Source: Candidatus Omnitrophota bacterium (GTDB taxonomy: Bacteria; Omnitrophota; Gorgyraeia; Duberdicusellales; 4484-171). Taken from it: a stretch of 5,348 nt of DNA. This document shows, in pieces, positions 1-4,997 of this stretch. The notes under the pieces are model-generated. The model was not told the DNA's origin. It was given only the letters and a program-made list of their open reading frames with translations, and ran no database searches. How positions within the stretch are numbered: the stretch's first letter is position 1; each line of letters begins with the position of its first letter. The position numbers were made by a program, and so were the translations under genes. The stretch lies in the NCBI GenBank assembly GCA_023228195.1, contig JALOBR010000094.1, positions 1 to 5,348 of the forward strand, written 5' to 3'.

Positions 1-389
1 TTATAAATTTGTTTATCAACTCCAGGGCTTCGATGAAAGACGGAGCGTTATTACGCTTAATCACGTCTTTAGCAAAATTAAGCGTAGAAGGCAACATGCC
101 CTGGCTGAAATTTATGAGACTATCCAAGCTGTCTTCTCTGTTTAAATATTCACTCAATAAAGAAAATAGTATGCTTTTAAAAAACCCTCGGCGGTCAATA
201 TAGCAGTTGAGGTGCGTATATGAGTAATATCACTTATCTTGTTCGCACTAAAATAATTATCCAAAAGACAGCTTATTTCATCGCTGTCTTCCCCCAGAAT
301 TGCAATATTTTGCCGATACCCCTGCGAAAAGCATTCAGCCTTTTATCCAAAACCTGTAATTTATCTCTCCAGAATTCCTGTTCTTTCAT
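1..389 (-). pseudogene. Broken, partial gene of unknown function with two frameshifts and a degenerate P-loop-like motif
   Basis: From an ATG at 389-387 the minus strand reads MKEQEFWRDKLQVLDK, then hits a stop at 275-273 in that frame. The -1 frame is open from 342 (KAECFSQGYRQNIAILGED) to a stop at 156-154. A further -1 frame is open from about 178 (KSILFSLLSEYLNRED) to the window edge, with no stop before base 1. Joining the three gives about 128 residues of ordinary-looking soluble protein. Each break can be repaired by adding one A to an A4 run (341-344 and 175-178). GYRQNIAILG followed by GEDSDEIS (294-271) looks like a beta strand leading into a Walker A loop, but the expected GK(S/T) reads EIS. 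I do not recognise the family securely; an ATP-binding ORC/STAND-like protein is a guess. The start lies 3 bp after the stop of the LytM lipoprotein gene, so the two probably shared a transcript. Sequencing error is the main alternative to true decay. Confidence 0.5.
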
Positions 390-392
390 ATT

Positions 393-890
393 CTAATTAA
401 CCTTAAGATAACGTAAGGGGTTATCTGCAAGATGTTTTTTTCTTATCTCAAAATGTAAAACTCCCCCTTTGTCCGGTACAAGCCGGGCAATACGGCCTAC
501 TGGCTCGCCTCTTTTCACCAAAAACCCCTCTCTTACTTTTATATCATCCAAATTTGCATAAACAGTATAAAAATTATTCGCATGCTTAATGATTAATGTT
601 TTACCCCACCCTGTTATATAATCTGCAAATACTGCCCGGCCTGATTCAGACGCAACAACAATATCCTGGGACTTAGCTTTTATATTTATGCCTTTGTTTG
701 AAGTATGATTTACATTAGCACCAAAATTATTAACAACTTCGCCCTGAAGAGGCCAAACGAAATCAAGACATGATTTTGCGGTGCTAGAATTAACCTGGTA
801 ATTTTTAGAAACCGCAGAATATGAACAGGGCTGGTTCGATACGGTGGCTGGAGCGCAAGATGTAAAAATAAGTATTATAGATGAAAACAA
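393..890 (-). CDS. NlpD/EnvC-like lipoprotein with degenerate LytM (M23) domain
   Basis: A 165-residue product with a hydrophobic N-terminus ending in a lipobox-like FTSC (Cys12), a short Ser/Asn-rich linker, and a LytM domain from about residue 44 (FVWPLQGEV) to the end (NPLRYLKV). The closest remembered pattern is the C-terminal domain of NlpD: NKGI(N)I, SGRAVFAD, GWGKTLIIKH, VREGFLVKRGEPVG, LHFEIR. The M23 zinc ligands are mostly replaced: the HxxxD pair is N65/N69, the usual HxH is VLH (V144, H146), and Y-A-H is Y-A-N113. It is therefore probably not a peptidase but an outer-membrane-anchored activator of cell-wall amidases, as known for NlpD and EnvC. It has no LysM domain, so it is much shorter than NlpD. 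The start is TTG (890-888). An in-frame ATG at 902-900 is followed directly by TAA, and the GAGG at 908-905 sits poorly for either start. It may be poorly expressed or newly damaged. Confidence 0.75.
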   Translation of the reverse strand: MFSSIILIFTSCAPATVSNQPCSYSAVSKNYQVNSSTAKSCLDFVWPLQGEVVNNFGANVNHTSNKGINIKAKSQDIVVASESGRAVFADYITGWGKTLIIKHANNFYTVYANLDDIKVREGFLVKRGEPVGRIARLVPDKGGVLHFEIRKKHLADNPLRYLKVN

Positions 891-917
891 TATTATTTAC
901 ATAACCTCGGAATATAT

Positions 918-946
918 ATGATACAGCAATTTATAACTAAATACAA
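918..946 (-). promoter_or_regulatory. Candidate sigma-70-type promoter for the LytM lipoprotein gene
   Basis: On the minus strand TTGTAT (946-941; 3 of 6 bases match TTGACA) lies exactly 17 bp before TATCAT (923-918; 5 of 6 match TATAAT). It is in the only gap between the tRNA gene and the lipoprotein gene. Transcription would begin near 911, giving a leader of about 20 nt to the TTG start. AT-rich DNA yields such matches by chance, so support is modest. Confidence 0.3.
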
Positions 947-960
947 GCAGATAAATTGCT
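925..960. repeat. 10-bp perfect inverted repeat between tRNA-Gly and the lipoprotein gene
   Basis: Arms AGCAATTTAT (925-934) and ATAAATTGCT (951-960) are exact reverse complements separated by 16 bp. No T-run follows on the minus strand, so it is not a classical terminator. It spans the -35 and most of the spacer of the candidate promoter, so it could be an operator or a tRNA processing hairpin. Function is not evident. Confidence 0.5.
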
Positions 961-976
961 TATACGCAAGTACCAG

Positions 977-1048
977 AGCGGGATACGGGACTTGAACCCG
1001 TTTCTCCAGCTTGGGAAGCTGGCACTCTACCAGTTGAGCTAATCCCGC
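977..1048 (-). tRNA. tRNA-Gly (anticodon CCC)
   Basis: The minus strand folds into a full cloverleaf. The acceptor stem is GCGGGAT (1048-1042) with ATCCCGC (984-978). The D stem GCTC/GAGT includes one G-T pair, with AACTGGTA in the loop. The anticodon stem CCAGC/GCTGG encloses TTCCCAA, giving anticodon CCC, which reads GGG. The T arm is ACGGG-TTCAAGT-CCCGT. The discriminator is U, as usual for bacterial tRNA-Gly. The 3' CCA is not encoded (the next bases are CTG), so it must be added by the CCA-adding enzyme. The gene begins 10 bp after the thiC stop codon and may be processed from the same transcript. Confidence 0.95.
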
Positions 1049-1058
1049 AGACAATCTC

Positions 1059-2312
1059 TTATCGCAGTAAATTACACTTCTCAATTATTTTTAAGGAACA
1101 AAAACTACCGCACATCGTACACATATCTTTGCTGTGAGGCAGTGACGCTTTGCGATACTTGCGCGATTTTTCTTCATCCAGAGTAAGAGGAAATATTTTT
1201 TTCCAATTCCGATGCGCGCGATATGTAGATAATTTACGATCCTTTTCCAGTTCGTCCTTAAAACGTAAAACATCAACGCAATGAGCGGCAATTTTTGAAC
1301 TTATTACACCATCTCTTATATCATCTGCGTAAGGTTGACGAAGATGCTCTGCGGGAGTAACAACACATAAAAAATCTGCGCCAAAGAAGGCGGCTATCGC
1401 TCCGCCGATAGCTGCGCTTACGTGGTCATATCCAGCTGCAATATCCGTAGGAAGCGGACCCAAAACATAAAATGGCGCGCCCTGACAAACTTTTTTTTGT
1501 AAAAGCATGTTAAAGGCTATCTCATCCATACGAATGTGCCCGGGGCCTTCAACCATAACCTGCACGCCGCGCTTATGGCATTTTTTAACCAGCTCTCCTA
1601 AAACCATTAACTCGGAAATTTGTAAATCATCGCTTGAATCTGCTATTGCCCCCGGCCTTAAGGCGTCACCGAGGCTAAGCGTAATGTTATATTCTTTAGC
1701 TAAATCCATTATTTTGTCAAAATTTTCATAAAACGGGTTTTCGCGCTTATTAACATACATCCACCGTGTCAATATCGCACCGCCTCTGCTCACTATTCCG
1801 CCAACACGTTTCTTTTTGGCTATAGTTTTTAAAAATTCCCTGATAATTCCTACATGTATAGTAAAAAAATCAACGCCGTCTTCTGCCTGAGACTTTAAGA
1901 CATCCCAAATATCATCGAATGTCATCGCTTCAAAGCCACGATACTTTTTTTCTGCATTTACTGCCGCCTCATAGATAGGAACCGTACCAAGCGGCGCAGG
2001 GCAGCTATTTAATATCTGCCTGCGAATTTGCGCAAGATTCCCTCCGGTGCTTAAATCCATAATCGTATCGGCCTTGCAATCCAAAGCTACTTTCAGTTTT
2101 TTTATTTCTTCGTTCACATTGGACTTTTCCGTAGACGTCCCTATGTTGGCATTAACCTTCACCTTAAAACCCTGCCCTATAGCAGGAGGGATTATGTGTC
2201 TTTTTGAGTTAACCGGGATGACTACTTTACCTTGCTGCAATTGCCTTTCAAGAAAGTTTAAACTGACGCTTTCCTTCTGTGCTATTTTTTTCAAGAAACT
2301 TTTTTTAAACAT
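1059..2312 (-). CDS. thiC: Phosphomethylpyrimidine synthase ThiC (short form, radical SAM)
   Basis: Converts aminoimidazole ribotide to HMP-phosphate, the pyrimidine precursor of thiamine, in the cytosol using S-adenosylmethionine and a [4Fe-4S] cluster. At 417 residues it fits the short ThiC form without the long N-terminal domain. Motifs in order: VNANIGTS (53-60), ADTIMDLSTGG (81-91), GTVPIYEA (109-116), SRGGAI (175-180), SLGDALRPGAIAD (213-225), VMVEGPGH (252-259), GPLPTDIAAGYDH (285-297), VTPAEHL (318-324), and a C-terminal cluster motif with Cys398, Cys401 and Cys405. The spacing is CX2CX3C, one residue shorter than the CX2CX4C of the Escherichia/Bacillus type. A strong AAGGAAGG (2326-2319) lies 6 nt before the ATG, inside the end of thiD2, and the intergenic gap is 2 bp. 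Several near-invariant positions differ from ThiC as I remember it (SLGDA for SLGDG, GHIR for GHVP, EHLRQP for EHLGLP). A ThiC paralogue is possible, but the thiD2 neighbour favours thiamine synthesis. Confidence 0.93.
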   Translation of the reverse strand: MFKKSFLKKIAQKESVSLNFLERQLQQGKVVIPVNSKRHIIPPAIGQGFKVKVNANIGTSTEKSNVNEEIKKLKVALDCKADTIMDLSTGGNLAQIRRQILNSCPAPLGTVPIYEAAVNAEKKYRGFEAMTFDDIWDVLKSQAEDGVDFFTIHVGIIREFLKTIAKKKRVGGIVSRGGAILTRWMYVNKRENPFYENFDKIMDLAKEYNITLSLGDALRPGAIADSSDDLQISELMVLGELVKKCHKRGVQVMVEGPGHIRMDEIAFNMLLQKKVCQGAPFYVLGPLPTDIAAGYDHVSAAIGGAIAAFFGADFLCVVTPAEHLRQPYADDIRDGVISSKIAAHCVDVLRFKDELEKDRKLSTYRAHRNWKKIFPLTLDEEKSRKYRKASLPHSKDMCTMCGSFCSLKIIEKCNLLR

Positions 2313-2314
2313 TT

Positions 2315-2728
2315 TTAGCCTTCCTTAAATGTATAAACATTTTTTTCAAGCGAATAAATATCATAACGTATTTTTTTAAGCAGCTTAACTCGATGCGGAG
2401 AAATTATTTTAAAAAATTCTTCCAGAACCCTTACGGATTCTTTTGCTCTCTGTAAATTAGCATAAAGAATGTCGCGGCTAGTTTCTCTGTTTAGCTCTAA
2501 AACGTCTGTTTTCTTCCCCAAATCATAGACAGAGTTACGAGAGGAAACTGCTTCTAAAAATAGTTTATTTTTAGTTATTTTATCCAGTGAATGGCGCAAG
2601 TGCCTTGCTTTTTTCCGTAATGTGTCATTCTCGGACACAAACCGGAAGATATCCTCAATAACCCTTAAAGCTTCCTTTGAGCGGTTAAAATTTGCATCCA
2701 ATACGCGTAGCAAACGCTTTTTATCCAT
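2315..2728 (-). CDS. thiD2: ThiD2-family protein, stand-alone
   Basis: A 137-residue helical, Arg/Lys-rich protein. It matches the ThiD2 domain usually found fused to the N-terminus of thiamine-phosphate synthase (ThiE): DANFNRSKEALRVIED (11-26), RHLRH (42-46), NLQRAKESVRVLEE (91-104) and RYDIYSLE (121-128). Comparative genomics has linked the family to the pyrimidine branch of thiamine synthesis, with a proposed role in HMP-phosphate phosphorylation; I recall no firm biochemical proof. The two NxxRxKExxRVxE blocks make an internal duplication visible by eye. No ThiE part is attached: the frame stops 2 bp before thiC. The ATG lies inside the end of rfaE2 (8-bp overlap) and has no clear ribosome binding site, so translation is probably coupled to rfaE2. 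Product identity is fairly sure; the exact reaction is not. Confidence 0.8.
   Translation of the reverse strand: MDKKRLLRVLDANFNRSKEALRVIEDIFRFVSENDTLRKKARHLRHSLDKITKNKLFLEAVSSRNSVYDLGKKTDVLELNRETSRDILYANLQRAKESVRVLEEFFKIISPHRVKLLKKIRYDIYSLEKNVYTFKEG
2319..2326 (-). promoter_or_regulatory. Shine-Dalgarno site of thiC
   Basis: AAGGAAGG lies 6 nt before the thiC ATG and overlaps the last codons and stop region of thiD2. It fixes the thiC start and suggests translation coupled to thiD2. Confidence 0.7.
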
Positions 2729-3179
2729 TTTTGATTTTTTTTATTATACCGGTCGTAGAGTAGCCGGGGTAAAATTTTATGCGGAATATTTTTTTAACGA
2801 ATTCTTTTCCAATAATTTTATCGGCCTTCCAGTCTTCGCCTTTGACAAGATAGTCCGGTTTCAATTCCTTTATGATTTCATAAGGCGTATCTTCGTTAAA
2901 AATAACTATAAAATCGACAAACTCTATTGCTTCAAGTACTTTACTTCTTGCTTTCTCATCCATTACCGGGCGCGTTTTGCCTTTTATTCTTCTTACGGAT
3001 AAATCCGAATTTAAGCCGACAACAAGCATATCCCCTTTGCTTTTTGAATCTTTTAATATTTTGATGTGTCCGGGATGGAGAATATCGAAGCAACCGTTAG
3101 TAAAAACTACGCGTTTATTTCTTTTCTTTAGATTTTTGACGATTCTTTTTAATACCGCCAAAGTTTTTACCTTACTCAT
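2721..3179 (-). CDS. rfaE2: D-glycero-beta-D-manno-heptose 1-phosphate adenylyltransferase
   Basis: Transfers AMP from ATP to heptose 1-phosphate, giving ADP-heptose for the LPS inner core; cytosolic. The 152 residues equal the C-terminal half of the bifunctional HldE, so this is the split form and needs a separate kinase (RfaE1), which is not in the window. Nucleotidyltransferase signatures: FTNGCFDILHPGH (26-38) with the HxGH active-site motif, GLNSD (55-59), RRIKGKTRPV (63-72), EDTP (96-99), LVKGEDW (111-117, usually KGGDY) and STTGIIKKI (141-149). The start ATG has no obvious ribosome binding site. It follows a 128-bp gap after gmhA, so the gene may have its own promoter or be the distal part of a longer operon. 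It overlaps thiD2 by 8 bp. The pairing with gmhA across the gap supports a heptose role. Confidence 0.92.
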   Translation of the reverse strand: MSKVKTLAVLKRIVKNLKKRNKRVVFTNGCFDILHPGHIKILKDSKSKGDMLVVGLNSDLSVRRIKGKTRPVMDEKARSKVLEAIEFVDFIVIFNEDTPYEIIKELKPDYLVKGEDWKADKIIGKEFVKKIFRIKFYPGYSTTGIIKKIKNG

Positions 3180-3242
3180 GATTCAATAAAATTTAGGATC
3201 TTTTTAGTTTGCAGATATAAGATAACAAATCGTAGATAAAAA

Positions 3243-3276
3243 AATCTGCCTAACCGCCGACTGCAATCTGCCTAAC
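3243..3276. repeat. Two 12-bp direct repeats with 22-bp period
   Basis: AATCTGCCTAAC occurs exactly at 3243-3254 and 3265-3276. A GCAGAT at 3211-3216 is complementary to the ATCTGC part of either copy. The second copy runs into the adjoining hairpin. It could be the trace of a small tandem or dispersed intergenic repeat. Confidence 0.55.
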
Positions 3277-3293
3277 AGGACGCCCTGTTTGGC
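3270..3293. repeat. Hairpin with 10-bp arms (one mismatch)
   Basis: GCCTAACAGG (3270-3279) and CCTGTTTGGC (3284-3293) pair with one T-T mismatch around the loop ACGC. It lies 14 bp past the gmhA stop codon. No T-run follows directly on the minus strand (T7 begins about 25 nt later), so a rho-independent terminator is doubtful. A transcript-stabilising or REP-like element is an alternative. Confidence 0.5.
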
Positions 3294-3307
3294 TGTCATC
3301 CGTTTTA

Positions 3308-3874
3308 CTAACGAGAAAGTTCTTCTTCGACGACTTCGCAGATTATGTGCCCTGCCAAAATATGCATTTCCTGGATACGCGGGGTATCTTCAGTAGAAAT
3401 TAACAAAGATAAATCTACAAGGCCTTTTAATTTACCGCCGGACTTTCCCAGGAAGCCTACAGTTTTTAAACCAAGCTCTTTAGCGCGCGAAATTGCTTTA
3501 ATCACGTTTTGCGATCCTCCAGAAGTTGAAATTGCAACCACCAAATCATTCTTTCGAGCCAAAGCCTCTACCTGACGGCTGAATATTTCATCAAACCCAT
3601 AGTCGTTGCCTATCGCTGTCATTATACAAATGTTACTTGAAAGAGAAATTGCGGCATAAGCTTTTCTGTTTTTCTTGAAACGACCGACAAGTTCTGCCGC
3701 AAGGTGCTCGGCATCGGCCGCGCTCCCACCATTACCCATAAAAATAATTTTCCCGCTGTTTCGTAAGCTAAAGATGAAAAGCTTTGCTATTTCTTTTATT
3801 TTTTCTTGGCTGCCCTCAAGCAGTTTAAATGCCTGTAAATGCTTCTCCAGGGAATTTTTGATTATTGTTTCCAT
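3308..3874 (-). CDS. gmhA: Phosphoheptose (sedoheptulose 7-phosphate) isomerase
   Basis: Converts sedoheptulose 7-phosphate to D-glycero-D-manno-heptose 7-phosphate, the first step of ADP-heptose synthesis; a cytosolic SIS-domain enzyme, normally a tetramer. Numbered from the ATG (188 residues): MGNGGSAADAEHLAAELVGRF (from 46, including the expected catalytic Glu61), IGNDYGFDEIFSRQ (88-101), ISTSGGSQNV (115-124), and TPRIQEMHILAGHIICE (from 164, with His171 at the position of the catalytic His). All expected sugar-phosphate and active-site residues are present, so it should be active. Start choice: the open frame extends to a TTG at 3898-3896 that overlaps the stop of the kinase gene (TTGA). 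I prefer the ATG because METIIKNSLEKH aligns with the usual GmhA N-terminus. Neither start has a clear ribosome binding site. It is almost certainly cotranscribed with the phosphofructokinase gene. Confidence 0.93.
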   Translation of the reverse strand: METIIKNSLEKHLQAFKLLEGSQEKIKEIAKLFIFSLRNSGKIIFMGNGGSAADAEHLAAELVGRFKKNRKAYAAISLSSNICIMTAIGNDYGFDEIFSRQVEALARKNDLVVAISTSGGSQNVIKAISRAKELGLKTVGFLGKSGGKLKGLVDLSLLISTEDTPRIQEMHILAGHIICEVVEEELSR

Positions 3875-3894
3875 ATTACTGGGATTTATTTTTA

Positions 3895-4920
3895 TCAACC
3901 GAAGAATATTTTGGCAATATCGTAAAGCTTAGGATCCAGCGTTCTTAATGCCCTTGTTGCTTCTTCAAGCGACACATCAACGATTTCGTTTCCTTTAAGG
4001 CTTACCATCTTGCCGAATTTTTTCGCTTTTACCAGTTCGTATGCTTTTACGCCAAATCTTGTTCCAAGCACTCTATCAAAAGCCGTAGGTGAACCGCCTC
4101 TTTGAATGTGCCCTAAAACAGTCACTCTGGTTTCATAGCCTGTCTTTTCTTCTATAAGCTTACCAAGCATTTCTCCTATTCCGCCCAGGCGCACATGGCC
4201 GAATTCATCTAATTTTTGCTCCTGTAGCTGAAGATCTTTATCCTTAAAAGCTGCCCCCTCCGAAACAACTATGATGCTAAAATTTTTTCCTCTTTCGTGG
4301 CGTTTTTTTATGGAAGAACAAAGCTCTCCTAAATCAATTGGGATTTCCGGAACCAGTATGTAATCGGCTCCTCCGGCAATTCCTGAATAAGCCGCAATCC
4401 AGCCGGCGTGCCTGCCCATAACCTCAACTACCATTATCCTGTTGTGAGACTCTGCGGTTGTATGTAACCGGTCAATGCATTCCATAACAATATTTGCTGC
4501 CGTATCAAAACCAAAAGTAAAATCGGTAGCGCCTAAATCATTATCAATTGTTTTAGGTACCCCAACGGTATTTAATCCATCCTTAAAAAGCTTTGTCGCT
4601 ACACCCAAAGTATCCTCTCCGCCAACGGCTATTAATGCGTCCAACCCCAATTCTTTGAAATTCTTTTTAGCTGTCTCAACGCCGTTTTCTTTTTTGTAGG
4701 GGTTAGTACGGGAAGTCCCAAGGATTGTACCGCCCCGTGGGAGTATGCCTGAAATGGAACGCAAATCAAGTGGCATACAGTCTTTCTCAAGCAAGCCTTT
4801 CCAGCCGTATTTTATACCTACGACTTCTGAACTATCATTCATAGCAGCCCTTACCACTGCTCGTATTACCGGATTTAATCCCGGACAATCTCCTCCTCCA
4901 GTAAGAATACCTATTTTCAT
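3895..4920 (-). CDS. pfkA: 6-phosphofructokinase, predicted PPi-dependent type
   Basis: Phosphorylates fructose 6-phosphate to the 1,6-bisphosphate in the cytosol. Motifs over 341 residues: GGGDCPGLNPVIR (8-20), GTSRTNP (68-74), GGEDT (100-104), PKTIDNDL (122-129, with catalytic Asp126), GFDTA (137-141), MGRHAGW (168-174), PEIP (191-194) and HIQRGGSPTAFDR (271-283). The two positions that separate phosphoryl donors, Gly104 and Gly124 in the E. coli ATP enzyme, are Asp103 and Lys123 here. Asp plus Lys is the recognised signature of PPi-dependent enzymes (often named pfp), which work reversibly. GGEDT and the HTTAESH motif resemble the mixed actinobacterial-type group, which includes the PPi enzyme of Amycolatopsis. 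The length is normal for the bacterial short form. The ATG is fixed by a perfect AGGAGG 5 nt upstream. gmhA follows closely. The leader has competing hairpins that could control translation. Confidence 0.95.
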   Translation of the reverse strand: MKIGILTGGGDCPGLNPVIRAVVRAAMNDSSEVVGIKYGWKGLLEKDCMPLDLRSISGILPRGGTILGTSRTNPYKKENGVETAKKNFKELGLDALIAVGGEDTLGVATKLFKDGLNTVGVPKTIDNDLGATDFTFGFDTAANIVMECIDRLHTTAESHNRIMVVEVMGRHAGWIAAYSGIAGGADYILVPEIPIDLGELCSSIKKRHERGKNFSIIVVSEGAAFKDKDLQLQEQKLDEFGHVRLGGIGEMLGKLIEEKTGYETRVTVLGHIQRGGSPTAFDRVLGTRFGVKAYELVKAKKFGKMVSLKGNEIVDVSLEEATRALRTLDPKLYDIAKIFFG

Positions 4921-4925
4921 GCTAA

Positions 4926-4931
4926 CCTCCT
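4926..4931 (-). promoter_or_regulatory. Perfect Shine-Dalgarno site of the phosphofructokinase gene
   Basis: AGGAGG on the minus strand lies 5 nt before the ATG. It is the strongest ribosome binding site in the window and fixes the start. The last base of a possible RNA stem (TGTCAT, 4938-4933) ends one nucleotide upstream of it. Confidence 0.85.
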
Positions 4932-4932
4932 A

Positions 4933-4990
4933 ATGACAATTCGTCTATGTCATTTTTCTTTGCCAATGAGAAAAATGACAGTCTCATTGG
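4933..4990 (-). promoter_or_regulatory. Competing-hairpin leader upstream of the phosphofructokinase gene
   Basis: Three exact inverted repeats overlap within 58 bp. Stem A pairs 4933-4938 (ATGACA) with 4948-4953 (TGTCAT). Stem B pairs 4948-4959 (TGTCATTTTTCT) with 4969-4980 (AGAAAAATGACA), 12 of 12 bases. Stem C pairs 4963-4970 (CCAATGAG) with 4983-4990 (CTCATTGG), 8 of 8. B shares bases with both A and C, so B excludes the others, while A and C can coexist. In the minus-strand RNA, stem A would reach to within one base of AGGAGG and B would leave that site free. This is the layout of a translational switch or attenuator, but no known riboswitch family was recognised and no T-run marks a terminator. 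The repeats could instead be a protein-binding operator. Confidence 0.45.
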
Positions 4991-4997
4991 AATTACT

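Larger units (their letters stand above)
3180..3307. other. Intergenic gap between gmhA and rfaE2
   Basis: The 128 bp hold two direct copies of AATCTGCCTAAC, a hairpin and an A7 run (T7 on the minus strand, 3244-3238). The half nearer rfaE2 is AT-rich and could hold a promoter, but I found no convincing -35/-10 pair. No TPP riboswitch motif is present despite the thiamine genes downstream. Confidence 0.6.

Noticed and set aside
9..203. Plus-strand open frame of 64 codons at the left edge
   Set aside because: It is antisense to the broken gene, whose minus-strand frames read as more natural protein; no ribosome site or domain was seen.
893..1084. Minus-strand open frame of 63 codons
   Set aside because: It reads straight through the tRNA-Gly gene and the end of thiC, so it is a chance frame.
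2622..3002. Plus-strand open frame of 126 codons
   Set aside because: It is antisense to well-supported rfaE2 and thiD2, and its Phe/Tyr-rich composition is what Lys-rich genes give on the other strand.
3243..3293. CRISPR-like array
   Set aside because: There are only two 12-bp copies with a 10-bp spacer; real arrays have longer repeats and spacers and more units.
3238..3293. Rho-independent terminator after gmhA
   Set aside because: The hairpin and the T7 run are about 25 nt apart, so they do not make one terminator.
3180..3307. TPP riboswitch upstream of the thiamine genes
   Set aside because: The conserved CTGAGA and ACCTGA-type blocks of the thi box are absent on the minus strand.
3875..3898. 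TTG start for gmhA, eight residues longer
   Set aside because: It is possible through TTGA overlap with the kinase stop, but it has no ribosome site, and the downstream ATG fits the family N-terminus better.
4961..4966. TTGGCA as a -35 box for the phosphofructokinase gene
   Set aside because: It matches the consensus in 5 of 6 bases, but no acceptable -10 lies 15-19 bp downstream.
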